Notes: a model not told the origin generated them from the letters alone. A stretch of DNA of 40,964 nucleotides from Prolixibacteraceae bacterium (GCA_003457135.1 DMSQ01000062.1:1-40964), one strand, 5' to 3'; numbered from the stretch's first letter, positions 24,018 through 32,421 are shown. Numbers and translations are program-made.

Positions 24018-27000
24018 TTACAAATTAACTTTTATTCCAAATGTTACTGTTCTGGGCATTGGCGTGGCACCATAATCGCTTCCTAATTCCAGACCTGAAT
24101 AAACGCTGTTTTCAGGGTCAAATCCTATATAAGAAGTGAAAACGTGTAGATTTTCAGCATTTACATATACTCTAACCGATGAAAACGGACTCCACGATAT
24201 CGCCTTTTGGGGTAGACTGTATCCAAATTGCACATTACGGATACGTAAGAATGAACCATCCTCTATCCAATAAGAAGAAAATGCTGTTTGTAAACCAGTG
24301 AAAGTGAACATTGGCTTGAATATTTTCCCGTCGCCAGGGTCGCTTTCCGATTTCCAATAATTAGAAACAATCGCATATTGATTCCTGGAACCACCGTAGA
24401 ATTTGGTGAACCTTGTCTGAGTATTTATGATTTCATTACCATACTGTCCTTGTAGGGTAAAGTTTAAATCAAAACTTTTATACTGAAAAGTATTGGTAAG
24501 CCCAAAAGTAAAATCAGGCTGATAGTTTCCAAGTACAGTTCTATCGTCAGCGTTAATTATTTTATCGCCGTTTACATCCCTGATCTTAGGGTCTCCCGGA
24601 GTTGTAGATGCAACATGGGGATAATTATCAACTTCACTCTGGTTCATAAAAACGCCATCAAATATATACCCATAGAAATTAGCCATTGGTTGTCCGATTT
24701 CAGTTATTGTAGTTGCCTGCCAGTTGACCGTATAAATTGGTGCGTCTCCTAAACCTAATTTCGAAACTTTATTCCTATTTGTCGAGATATTAAAGTCTGT
24801 ATTCCATTTAAAATCACCGACAAGGTTTTTTGTTGAAATTAAAAACTCAAAGCCTCTGTTTTTAAGTTTTCCAATATTTGTTAGTTGTGAAGTAAAACCG
24901 GTAATCGCAGGAACCGGTACATTAAGCAACATGTCGTTTGTAACAGATTGGTAATAATCGAGTTCCATGTAAATACGATTTGAAAACAATCCGATATTTA
25001 ATCCCAGGTTCCATTGCCCTGTTTTTTCCCATCTGAGATCTGAATTTGAGATTGAATTAATATAGAGGGCTGCTTCGGCATTGTTTCCCCATGCATATTG
25101 AGATTGTGCAAGGAGACCAACCGAACCATAATTAGGGATAAGATTATTACCGGTAACACCATAGCTTAGCCTGAGTTTTAAATTATCAATCCAGCTTACC
25201 GATTTAATAAAATCTTCTTCAGACAACCTCCATCCTGCTGATGCAGAAGGGAAATAGCCCCATTTGTTATTTTTTCCGAAACGGGAACTTCCATCACGTC
25301 TTAATGTCGCGGTTAATAAATATTTATCCAAATACGAATAGTTTACCCTTCCAATGTATGAAAGCAAACTCCATTCAGAAGCTGTTGAAGAAAAACTCAA
25401 TACAGTAGTGGCTGCATTTAAAGTATGAACCTGATCGTTAGGAAATCCTGAAGCCAAAAGACGCCCTTCTTCATAAGAATCTTTTTGGACCGAATATCCT
25501 GCAAAAGCATTTATGGAATGTTCGCCAATTGTCTTATTAAAAGTTACCGTATTTTCTGAAAGCCAGTTATTGCGATAATCATTCGAAGAATATGCCCTGG
25601 CTGCAGGCAATGCACTCCAACCATATTTTACTTTATCATATTGATAAACATTCAGTCTGGAGTAATCAATTGTTGCGCTTACAACAGATTTAAAAGTAAA
25701 GTCAGGCAAAAACTTCCATTCAACGAAAATATTGGATAGGGTATTGAATGACTTCCTTTTTCTATCCATCTGGCGAGTACGGATATAAGGATGAACAAAG
25801 CCTAAACCGTACGCCGAAAATCGTTTCCATTCGGAATTTGGATCACTTGGCCCATAATTACCGTTTTCATTGTATATAGGAAAAATTGGAATGGATTGTA
25901 AAGCACCGCTAACCGAAGTGTTTTTCCCGATTTCCGGCGCTAAGTCAAAACCCACCATCGGACTCTCATTCCGTTTCGTTAAAAGAATATTGGTACCCAT
26001 TGACAAATTGGATGTAATTTTATGTGTTAAATTAGCTCTAAGTGTCAAGCGTTCGAAATCATCGCCATCTACTATTCCTATTTGCTTCAGGTAACTCGAT
26101 GAAATCATAAATCTGGTCTTGTCATTTCCACCGTTCATCGATACCGAAGCATTATCTGTTGGAGCTACTCGAAATATTACATCCTGCCAATTTGTTCCAT
26201 TCCCAAATTTTGCCGGATCGCTCAGAAATTCAGGAGGAATACGTAAATTACTTGGTCTTACTTCGTTAGGGTCACTGGCCCTTCCACCTCGTGCAATCCA
26301 TGAATTGTTAACCGCATCGATGTGATACTTAATCCACTGTTGTGCATTCATCATGTCAATGGTACGCAAAACCTTAGAAAATCCCTTTTCAAAGTTTATT
26401 TCTACATTAGTTTTACCTGATTTTCCCGACTTTGTTGTAATGATAACAACCCCGTTTGATCCTCTGGATCCGTATATGGCAGAAGAAGAAGCATCCTTTA
26501 AGATTTCCATGGATTCAATGTCGCCCGGATTAAGAATGTTTAAGTTTGCGCCTTCGATTGGAATTCCATCGACAACATATAAAGGGGTCGTTCCTGCCGT
26601 AATTGATGCAGCGCCTCTAATTCTGACTGTTGGTGCATATCCGGCAGTTCCATCTGTTTGTAGAATCTGTACCCCAGCAACTTTCCCAGCAACTGACTGC
26701 ATGACATTATTGTTTGGACGATCTTTTAACTCATTCTGAGTCACTCTGGATATTGATCCGGTTAAATCGCTTTTTTTCATGGTGCCGTAACCAACAGCCA
26801 CAACCTCCTCAATCCCAACTATTTGTTCCTCAAGAACAATATCAAATTTTGTTTTCCCGGTAATGGCAACTTCCTGAGTTATCATGCCCACAAACGAGAA
26901 CACCAGTGTTTTGGCCTCTGTGGGCACTGGTAAGCTAAATTTTCCATCGGTATCAGTAATCGTTCCGATAGTGGTGCTTTTCACAACCACGGTTACTCCA

Positions 27001-27467
27001 GGCATCAGAAGTCCATTTTTGTCTTTAACTATTCCTGAAAGGTCTTTTTTTTGCTCAACCTGTGAGTTGATCAGGTTTTGGTCAGTAATGGTTCCTGTGG
27101 CCGGATTTTTCTTTCCAATCACGATTTGACGGTCAAATACCGCGAAGGTATTTCCGGTCGGTTCTAATACTTTTTCAAGGATTTTTTCAACAGTCTGGTT
27201 TTCGGCCTGGATATTGATCTTTTGGTTTAAGTCGAGGGCATTGTCGTAAAACACAAAGATAAATTCACTTTGATTTTCAATCTCCTTGATAAGTTCTTGA
27301 ATGGTTGCATTTTGCAAATTCAAAGACAGTTTGGTATTCTGAGAATAACCAACGCTGGCAGTGACCGTTACAGCAGAAATCAGAAGAAAAAACAGACATA
27401 TTTTCATAGTCATCAATAGTTTTTTCAGATACCGAAATTTCGGTTCATGAAACTTGTTTTTTTTCAT
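24018..27467 (-). CDS. SusC/RagA-family TonB-dependent transporter with STN signalling domain
   Basis: 1149 residues. The signal sequence (core MTMKICLFFLLISAVTVTAS) is followed by an STN secretin/TonB short N-terminal domain (about 45-115; LQNATIQELIKEIENQSEFI). Next come a carboxypeptidase-D regulatory-like domain (about 140-215; GIVKDKNGLLMPGVTVVVKS), the plug with VAVGYGTMKKSDLTGSISRV and PLYVVDGIPIEG, and a 22-strand barrel ending in PMPRTVTFGIKVNL. The STN domain contacts a periplasmic FecR-type anti-sigma factor, and fecR and sigma genes lie directly upstream. Expression is therefore probably induced by substrate import through this transporter. It imports oligomers across the outer membrane with SusD. 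Confidence 0.96.
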   Translation of the reverse strand: MKKNKFHEPKFRYLKKLLMTMKICLFFLLISAVTVTASVGYSQNTKLSLNLQNATIQELIKEIENQSEFIFVFYDNALDLNQKINIQAENQTVEKILEKVLEPTGNTFAVFDRQIVIGKKNPATGTITDQNLINSQVEQKKDLSGIVKDKNGLLMPGVTVVVKSTTIGTITDTDGKFSLPVPTEAKTLVFSFVGMITQEVAITGKTKFDIVLEEQIVGIEEVVAVGYGTMKKSDLTGSISRVTQNELKDRPNNNVMQSVAGKVAGVQILQTDGTAGYAPTVRIRGAASITAGTTPLYVVDGIPIEGANLNILNPGDIESMEILKDASSSAIYGSRGSNGVVIITTKSGKSGKTNVEINFEKGFSKVLRTIDMMNAQQWIKYHIDAVNNSWIARGGRASDPNEVRPSNLRIPPEFLSDPAKFGNGTNWQDVIFRVAPTDNASVSMNGGNDKTRFMISSSYLKQIGIVDGDDFERLTLRANLTHKITSNLSMGTNILLTKRNESPMVGFDLAPEIGKNTSVSGALQSIPIFPIYNENGNYGPSDPNSEWKRFSAYGLGFVHPYIRTRQMDRKRKSFNTLSNIFVEWKFLPDFTFKSVVSATIDYSRLNVYQYDKVKYGWSALPAARAYSSNDYRNNWLSENTVTFNKTIGEHSINAFAGYSVQKDSYEEGRLLASGFPNDQVHTLNAATTVLSFSSTASEWSLLSYIGRVNYSYLDKYLLTATLRRDGSSRFGKNNKWGYFPSASAGWRLSEEDFIKSVSWIDNLKLRLSYGVTGNNLIPNYGSVGLLAQSQYAWGNNAEAALYINSISNSDLRWEKTGQWNLGLNIGLFSNRIYMELDYYQSVTNDMLLNVPVPAITGFTSQLTNIGKLKNRGFEFLISTKNLVGDFKWNTDFNISTNRNKVSKLGLGDAPIYTVNWQATTITEIGQPMANFYGYIFDGVFMNQSEVDNYPHVASTTPGDPKIRDVNGDKIINADDRTVLGNYQPDFTFGLTNTFQYKSFDLNFTLQGQYGNEIINTQTRFTKFYGGSRNQYAIVSNYWKSESDPGDGKIFKPMFTFTGLQTAFSSYWIEDGSFLRIRNVQFGYSLPQKAISWSPFSSVRVYVNAENLHVFTSYIGFDPENSVYSGLELGSDYGATPMPRTVTFGIKVNL

Positions 27468-27527
27468 AAATTTGATTCGTTTTTAATTTGCACTTGAATA
27501 ATTCACAACACTTGCGATTAAAACACC

Positions 27528-27564
27528 GGACGGGTTATATGGAGGTATAACCTGTCCTTTTTTT
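27528..27564. terminator. Hairpin with T-run between fecR and susC
   Basis: A 12-bp stem (GGACGGGTTATA at 27528-27539 and 27546-27557, one G-T pair) with loop TGGAGG, followed on the plus strand by seven T (27558-27564). On the minus strand, where the genes run, the T-run precedes the stem. It is therefore either a terminator of antisense transcription or an attenuating leader structure of susC. Hairpins at this position are common between anti-sigma and susC genes. Confidence 0.55.
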
Positions 27565-27618
27565 GTTTTAAATTGTTAGTCAGTTCAAAAATATTCCATA
27601 GGCATTAGGATTAATACT

Positions 27619-28818
27619 TTAATTTATTGATTTTTTTGATATTACAATTACATCATTTTGTATTTCAAAAGAGATCGGGGCAGTTGAACTGATCGCTTTA
27701 AATATTTCAGAACATTCCGTTTTCAAATCAAGTTTCCCGGTCAATGTCATTTCCTTTGCCTGAGTGTCCTTAAATTCAATTTGCACATTATAATACCTCG
27801 AAAGTTTGGTGGCAATCGTTTCCAATTTTTCCTTTTCACAATACATCCATCCGTCTTTCCAGGAAGTGAAAGGCAATACATCCGTTTCTTTCAATGCTGT
27901 CAAGCATGAGTTTTTTTCGTAAGTAAGCAATTGATTGGGTTTCATCACCATCTTTTTGGAATCAACTGTGGCCTGAATGCTTCCTTCGACCAGAATAACC
28001 GAAGTTATCGGATCATCAGGATATGCTGATACATTAAACTTTGTGCCCAGTACCCTTACATGGATTTTATTTGTCACTACAAAAAATGGTTTGGAAAGAT
28101 CGTGCGCCACTTCAAGATAAGCTTCACCTTCAATAAATATTTCACGCTCTTTTTTTGTGAAAATAACCGGGAAGATGGCACGGCTACCTGAGTTTAACCA
28201 CAACTTGGTACCATCAGAAAGGGTAAGGCTTGTTCTTTTCCCGCGCGGAACAACCAACTGGTTCAGTTGTTCGGTTTCGCTTTTCAATTCCTGTATTTTT
28301 TGAGTCAGGCGCTTATCAGAGTTTACTTCAATCTCGCCTTTGCTGTTGTATTTAATGTCCAAATCTTTGGAGATGAAAACTTCTTCTGACTTATCAGCAA
28401 AAATCAGCTTAACTTCATTATCCGGAGCCTTAACTTTGGCTATTGACAGATAATCAATATCAGTAGTATCAGGTTGATTTAACTGGAAATAAATAAGTCC
28501 GGAAAGACCCAACAGCAAAATAACACTTGCTGCAACTTTCCATCCTGAAAAACGGAATATATAATTTCCCCGGCTTTTGGTGCCGTTTTCAATGCGGTTC
28601 CATAACCGGATCATCGCTTCTTCGGTCAGTTCTTTTTCTTTCGGGATTATACTTTTAATGATGAATATGGCTTCTTCCACCTTCTTTTTACGGGATGGGT
28701 TTGCAGATATAAACAGGGCCCAGTATTGATCCGATTCTTTGGTTGGCCTTACCACCCACTCAAAAAATTCAGGATTATGGATCAAACTGTCAGAATCTAT
28801 GTTAAAATTAGTGTTCAT
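27619..28818 (-). CDS. FecR-family anti-sigma factor
   Basis: 399 residues. The N-terminal cytoplasmic part (about 1-90, with AMIRLWNRIENGTKSRGNY) binds sigma. A single membrane helix follows (about 93-112, WKVAASVILLLGLSGLIYF). The periplasmic part carries the FecR domain: RGKRTSLTLSDGTKLWLNSG, then YLEVAHDLSKPFFVVTN and VRVLGTKFNVSAYPDD. The DUF4974-type C-terminus contains LETIATKLSRYYNVQIEFK. It relays the occupied state of the STN-type SusC encoded next to it to the sigma factor. It is 80 bp downstream of the sigma gene and 151 bp upstream of susC. All domains are complete. Confidence 0.95.
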   Translation of the reverse strand: MNTNFNIDSDSLIHNPEFFEWVVRPTKESDQYWALFISANPSRKKKVEEAIFIIKSIIPKEKELTEEAMIRLWNRIENGTKSRGNYIFRFSGWKVAASVILLLGLSGLIYFQLNQPDTTDIDYLSIAKVKAPDNEVKLIFADKSEEVFISKDLDIKYNSKGEIEVNSDKRLTQKIQELKSETEQLNQLVVPRGKRTSLTLSDGTKLWLNSGSRAIFPVIFTKKEREIFIEGEAYLEVAHDLSKPFFVVTNKIHVRVLGTKFNVSAYPDDPITSVILVEGSIQATVDSKKMVMKPNQLLTYEKNSCLTALKETDVLPFTSWKDGWMYCEKEKLETIATKLSRYYNVQIEFKDTQAKEMTLTGKLDLKTECSEIFKAISSTAPISFEIQNDVIVISKKSIN

Positions 28819-28899
28819 ATAAATATGTATTTACCTGTATAAGCAGTTAAATACATTTTTGTACTCACAAATATTAAGATTTTATGAAGAAATTGTAAA

Positions 28900-29523
28900 T
28901 TAGTTGAGGAAGGGGATGAAAATTTTGATTCTTTCGTTCATGATTAATGAGAGAAACAGCAAAACCAAATTTTTATGACAACTTTCCCTCAATTTCTCAA
29001 TTCCGCGATAAATCAGGTTGCGGGCCGACTGGTAATTCATCTGGAGTACCTCGCTCAGCTCCTCGTAGCTAAGTTCACTTACAAACCGTAAATAAACAGC
29101 TTCGCGCTGGCGGTTGCTTAATTCGGCCATTGCACTTTCAAGCAATTCAAATCGGCTGGTTTTCAATTCATTCTCGGCCTCATCTTCATTGGACAGCGAA
29201 TAAAAAAACGGAATATTCTCCGAGTTTAACTGCATGTACCTTCCTTCCTTTCCAAGTGCACGAATAATTTTACGCTTGAGCGAAATAAAAAGATAAAGTT
29301 TGATGTTGTTGGTCTTTTTCAACCGCGACCGGTACCGGTGAAGATCAATAAAAAGATCATGAACACAATCCTGAATCAAATCTTCATTTCTGGTGAAATG
29401 CAAGCCATACTTGTAAAGCGACTGAAGATGGGTATTATAAATAGTTTTGTAAGCAACATCGTTTCCGGCAACGAATTCGTACCACAACTGTATATCCGAT
29501 GTTATTTGAGATGATTTTCCCAT
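28900..29523 (-). CDS. ECF-type RNA polymerase sigma factor
   Basis: 207 residues of the Bacteroidota sigma-70/ECF type paired with FecR. Region 2 is seen in FTRNEDLIQDCVHDLFIDLH and IKLYLFISLKRKIIRAL. Region 4 is in LSNRQREAVYLRFVSELSYE followed by the helix-turn-helix QMNYQSARNLIYRGIEKLRE. It is cytosolic and presumably held by the adjacent FecR until the SusC transporter signals. It is the first gene of the minus-strand locus and so likely drives its own operon and susC. The ATG at 29523 has no Shine-Dalgarno. Confidence 0.93.
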   Translation of the reverse strand: MGKSSQITSDIQLWYEFVAGNDVAYKTIYNTHLQSLYKYGLHFTRNEDLIQDCVHDLFIDLHRYRSRLKKTNNIKLYLFISLKRKIIRALGKEGRYMQLNSENIPFFYSLSNEDEAENELKTSRFELLESAMAELSNRQREAVYLRFVSELSYEELSEVLQMNYQSARNLIYRGIEKLRESCHKNLVLLFLSLIMNERIKIFIPFLN

Positions 29524-29538
29524 GGTTTAAATCTAAGA

Positions 29539-29546
29539 CAAAAATA
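29539..29546 (-). promoter_or_regulatory. Possible -7 box upstream of the sigma gene
   Basis: The minus strand reads TATTTTTG, a match to the Bacteroidota -7 consensus TAnnTTTG, 15 bases upstream of the sigma start codon. No convincing TTG -33 element is seen at the right distance, and the implied leader would be very short, so this is tentative. Confidence 0.25.
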
Positions 29547-29553
29547 CTTTTTT

Positions 29554-29864
29554 TTATACCTCTTTGTTATTTGTTAATTTTGACCATAACGCAGTTGTAT
29601 CTTCAATATTTCCACTTTTCAATAAATCAAATGCAGGTTCATCAGTTATAATATTGCCTTTCTAGAACCAAAAGATAGCAGCACTGTTACAGAATCAATT
29701 GTTCTATGAATCTTTCCTAATATAGGGAAGCTAAAGTCAACTTGAGTATCTTGTTCAGTTTCAGTAAATTGTATTAGACGTTTTATCTGTCGTTCATACT
29801 ATCTTGTTGATGCTCCAACAAGCAAACCAACTGTTCGATAAGGATTGTCTAATATTAGTTGCAT
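29554..29864 (-). pseudogene. Decayed gene fragment upstream of the sigma gene
   Basis: From ATG 29864 the minus strand reads MQLILDNPYRTVGLLVGAST, then R, a TAG stop, and the same frame goes on with YERQIKRLIQFTETEQDTQV and FSFPILGKIHRTIDSV. After a frame change it resumes as TDEPAFDLLKSGNIEDTTAL and ends at TAA 29554-29556. Codon-like composition across the interruptions shows a real former gene, about 105 codons of its N-terminus. It resembles the start of a Bacteroidota hypothetical family that opens with a D/ENPYRTVGLLVGA motif, but I cannot name a function. It has at least one nonsense mutation and one frameshift, and the rest of the gene is missing. Confidence 0.55.
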
Positions 29865-30335
29865 TTATTAGTGTTTGTTTGTCCCGAGCAAGTTAGAACA
29901 ATTAAATCATTTTCTAATCTCAATCTCCGGAAAAATTATTATGGTATTCTAATTTTTGTCTTTCTTAAATTGTTAATTCTTTTTGGTTTTTATAGTTTAC
30001 TGGTGTATAGTATGTTAAATTAATTTAGGTAATTAACAAATATAGATTTAAGGTATTATCTCAACCGCACTACCTTTTATCCCATTGCCCAATGGAGCCT
30101 AGTCTTCATTCTCTTTTATTTCTTTTCTCTGATGACTTGTCTACAAAATCTTGAAAAACAAAGCGCTCAAAAATTTAGGCGCGAAGCCGGTCCCTGAATT
30201 TTTCTGCCGTTTTTTCAACGACTGGCGCAAGTTCTTTTTTGCCAGCTTTTCTCTTTGAAGAAAAAAGTTGTGGCACTCGAAATGAAAAATAATTTTCCGG
30301 ATTATTTTTATTCAAAAACCTGAGAATAAAGCAAT
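29865..30335. other. AT-rich spacer without recognisable genes
   Basis: No reading frame with coding character is seen on either strand. The first half is very AT-rich. The second half (about 30160-30300) is mixed, with pyrimidine-rich runs. It forms the left part of the junction between the SusC/SusD locus and the phage-like block. Confidence 0.35.
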
Positions 30336-30371
30336 CACAGAATCAAATCCATTTTCGGATTTGATTCTGTG
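30336..30371. repeat. Perfect 15-bp inverted repeat
   Basis: CACAGAATCAAATCC (30336-30350) is followed by a 6-base spacer and its exact reverse complement (30357-30371). No clear T-run follows on either strand, so it need not be a terminator. It lies in the gene-free junction just left of the 22-bp repeats. Confidence 0.7.
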
Positions 30372-30457
30372 TTGTCACACCCGAGCACGCCCTAAGCTCG
30401 CAGGCAGAAAAAAAGGCAGAAAATGCGGATATATGACGCTTCACACAGCCATACAGT

Positions 30458-30567
30458 AGCCACTATTCTGCCAAATAACAGCCATCTTTCTGCCAGTTAG
30501 TGCGCTCTATTCTGCCAAATAGCAGCCACCACCAAGCCACAAAATAGCCACCACGGCGAATGTCAGA
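30458..30567 (+). repeat. Array of 22-bp direct repeats (about five units)
   Basis: Units start at 30458, 30480, 30502, 30524 and 30546, exactly 22 bases apart. The common core is AGCCA near the start and TTCTGCCA about ten bases on (for example AGCCACTATTCTGCCAAATA). The first three units are the most alike, the last two match mainly at AGCCACCAC. There are no spacers, which rules out CRISPR. Such arrays can be replication iterons or the multiple transposase-binding sites at IS21-type ends, but no transposase or Rep gene is near. Confidence 0.65.
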
Positions 30568-30981
30568 TTCAGTCCTTACTTGTATCGCTTCAGTCCTGAT
30601 GCTGGTCGTTCAACCGAAGGAGTCTTTATTGCGAAGAACAAGCAAATGCTTATCAACTAATCATGATGAATGTTGATTTTATTTGATCGTATGAAAGGAG
30701 AGAAAATGAAATTTAGCAGAAATCGGATGTGTTGATTCCATATTAAATCGGATAGCTGATCTGAAGGATGTGCTATCAGATTGGCTTTACATCACGCTGG
30801 CGAATCTTATAAGAGGGGAGGATTGGGGTTGCCGTTTGATAAGTGACCGAACAAATTTGGTATGAACCTGATAAGAATGACCGGAATGATAATGGAGGAA
30901 AATGAATGAAGGGATTGGCAAATCGGGTGAACGAAATGAATCAAACGTTCTTTGTATATGTCAGTCCTGGGAGGTGGCAAG

Positions 30982-31150
30982 GTGTGTGTTCTGAATGATC
31001 GGTTTTCAGTCCGATTATTCAGAACTCTCACGTGGGGCGATGAAGATTGTTTGGTGAACAAATGAAGCAGAGAGCTATGTACTGTTCCCATTTCGGGGAA
31101 AAGGAAACGGCAGTTCGTATGAATGACGAGAGCCAGACGTTCTGCAATCG
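30982..31150 (+). ncRNA. Candidate structured RNA, copy A
   Basis: It opens with a long hairpin: GTG/CAC (30982-30984 with 31029-31031), an internal loop, then a 15-bp stem (30988-31002 with 31011-31025) containing one G-U pair. A strongly conserved block follows (31033-31059, 26 of 27 bases identical in copy B) that includes TGGGGCGATGAAGAT and the small hairpin GTTTGGTGAAC. After a 70-base variable part comes GAGCCAGACGTTCTGCAATC with a 4-bp hairpin (31134-31137 with 31141-31144). Copy B keeps every stem through compensating changes. G-U pairs favour transcription of the plus strand. Similarity may extend weakly upstream to about 30920. I do not recognise a known family, and no promoter is marked. 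Confidence 0.6.
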
Positions 31151-31246
31151 CCGGGGTTTTGTTCTGATTGTAATGTTTACCTCAGTATTATTTAGCTTGG
31201 GTTTTCGCTGGAGAGAATGGGGGTCTGAATATGGAAATGTACGATA

Positions 31247-31274
31247 CACAAAAAAGCCTTTCGGCTTTCTTGTG
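31247..31274 (-). terminator. Rho-independent terminator of the SSB-like gene
   Basis: On the minus strand AAAGCC, a GAAA tetraloop, and GGCTTT run into six T. It sits 8 bp after the SSB-like stop codon. A nearly identical hairpin follows the second paralogue at 40753-40784. The stem also has A/T-rich flanks that could act on the plus-strand RNA. Confidence 0.75.
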
Positions 31275-31281
31275 GTTTCAG

Positions 31282-31593
31282 CTAGAAGGGAAGGTCGTCG
31301 TTGTCAGGTTCAGTTTGTTTTTTACGCGATGGCTTTTGTGCTTTTTTTTGTTCTTCCGGACCGTATGGCTGAGTTGGGTTGGCTGCTGAAACTTTGGACT
31401 GATAATAGCAAGTGTGGGTTCTGCCGAATTTGTCTTCACCGCGCAATTTAGCTACCTCAAAACTCAGGTACTTTATGCCATTCTTTTCAAACACTGCTTT
31501 TTCAAGTCCTTCTAATGGTAATACAATCTTAATGATGTCAAGGCCCTCTACTTGTGTTCCTTTTCCGATGTAATGCTTTTCAAAAGTTGTCAT
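31282..31593 (-). CDS. Small SSB-like protein with acidic tip, copy 1
   Basis: A 103-residue protein. An N-terminal beta-rich part (GLDIIKIVLPLEGLEKAVFE, then KYLSFEVAKLRGEDKFGRTH) is followed by a disordered Lys/Gln/Pro-rich linker and the C-terminal DNDDLPF. An acidic tip ending in D-D-L/I-P-F is the hallmark of single-stranded DNA-binding proteins, where it recruits replication partners. The fold itself is too short to be called OB with certainty. The gene has its own terminator. A second gene at the right window edge shares about 27 of 30 residues around VAKLRGEDKFGRTHTCYYQ. It is probably a DNA-metabolism accessory protein of the mobile element. Confidence 0.65.
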   Translation of the reverse strand: MTTFEKHYIGKGTQVEGLDIIKIVLPLEGLEKAVFEKNGIKYLSFEVAKLRGEDKFGRTHTCYYQSKVSAANPTQPYGPEEQKKAQKPSRKKQTEPDNDDLPF

Positions 31594-32163
31594 AATATTG
31601 ATTTTTAAGTTATAAAAAAAATTTCTGCATGATGACTATTCTGATGAAGGGTGGCAATGAAGGAACTGGAATAACGGACTGATCGCAGAGAGGGAGTATA
31701 TGCCGGGAAAATTCATTGACGGGTTTCCTTCAATCTAAGAATAAATCTTTGTAGATAATTTTAGACTAACGGCTCAATATTCTGTCAACCGTAGAAAACT
31801 ACATCCGAAACGGTTATACCAGTAACCACTGAAATCAGTTTAGAATTGTCAGTAATAGATGGACTAATCAAGTGTTTCAAAACTGGATAAAGTTCCATTT
31901 GAGGCTGTGTTCATGCGGATAGACGACCGGCTTCCAAACTTGAATCAGATCAGAGTCCAGCCACACCCGCAGGATGGTTCCTGAAACAAAAGCCCAAAAT
32001 GAAGAAAACAGGCTGACAGGAAGATGGCCATCCCGGCTGAAACCATAAGCCGAAAGGCTTTTATGGGAGCACGGTTCGACTGCTCGGTTCGATACGCTTC
32101 GCTACTCACCGACCATCGCGCTCACCGACCAATGTTAATTACAACAATTTGGGAGTTAGCGAC
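31594..32163. other. Gene-free spacer within the phage-like block
   Basis: No coding frame is supported. It contains a GAAA-capped hairpin (32042-32065, AAGCC/GGCTT with flanking CAT/ATG pairing) and a REP-like segment just after it. The rest shows neither codon structure nor recognisable RNA motifs. Confidence 0.35.
32072..32130. repeat. REP-like intergenic repeat segment
   Basis: GGTTCGATACGCTTCGCTAC followed by CTCACCGACC, which itself recurs (32104-32113 and 32120-32129). This resembles the short palindromic repeat families scattered through many environmental genomes. It is more GC-rich than its surroundings. Confidence 0.45.
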
Positions 32164-32188
32164 CAAAAAAAGTGGCAAAGCCACTTTT
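32164..32188 (-). terminator. Terminator after the zinc-ribbon gene
   Basis: The minus strand reads AAAGTGGC, a TTT loop, GCCACTTT and then a T-run. The hairpin begins 7 bp beyond the stop codon of the zinc-ribbon gene. The AAA/TTT flanks on both sides make it usable on either strand. Confidence 0.75.
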
Positions 32189-32194
32189 CCTTTT

Positions 32195-32410
32195 TCAGTA
32201 AGCACATGGACCATTGCCATTCATCATGTCTTCGTCGGCTGCGTCTGATCTAAATTGCCTGTATGGACCCTCGCCACATTTTTCACAATACGCCTTTCGG
32301 TCGGATGGCCAGTAATAGATTTGAGTTCCTTTTTTGATGCTGCAGCCGCATTTGGAGCAGACTGAAGTAAACTTTGCAGTAATCATTCTTGGATCGTTTT
32401 TGTAAGTCAT
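32195..32410 (-). CDS. Small zinc-ribbon protein
   Basis: 71 residues with a clear zinc-binding knuckle pair: SVCSKCGCSIKKGTQIYYW (Cys18, Cys21; Cys23 extra) and KAYCEKCGEG (Cys42, Cys45). The C-terminal third is acidic and probably flexible. Small single zinc-ribbon proteins of this kind are common on Bacteroidota phages and plasmids; the function is unknown and could be nucleic-acid binding. It begins 11 bp after the stop of the J-domain gene, so the two are co-transcribed and end at the hairpin at 32164-32188. Confidence 0.75.
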   Translation of the reverse strand: MTYKNDPRMITAKFTSVCSKCGCSIKKGTQIYYWPSDRKAYCEKCGEGPYRQFRSDAADEDMMNGNGPCAY

Positions 32411-32421
32411 TGTGTTTAGTT

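Noticed and set aside
30458..30567. CRISPR array
   Set aside because: The 22-bp units follow each other without spacers and no cas genes are near.
30807..31249. Two overlapping minus-strand reading frames
   Set aside because: They lie across RNA copy A, have no family similarity and are not conserved in the corresponding region of copy B.
31047..31451. Plus-strand reading frame of 134 codons
   Set aside because: It overlaps RNA copy A, a terminator and the SSB-like gene on the other strand; composition is not protein-like.
32072..32100. tRNA T-arm-like GGTTCGA words
   Set aside because: No acceptor stem or anticodon arm can be built around them; they belong to the REP-like segment.
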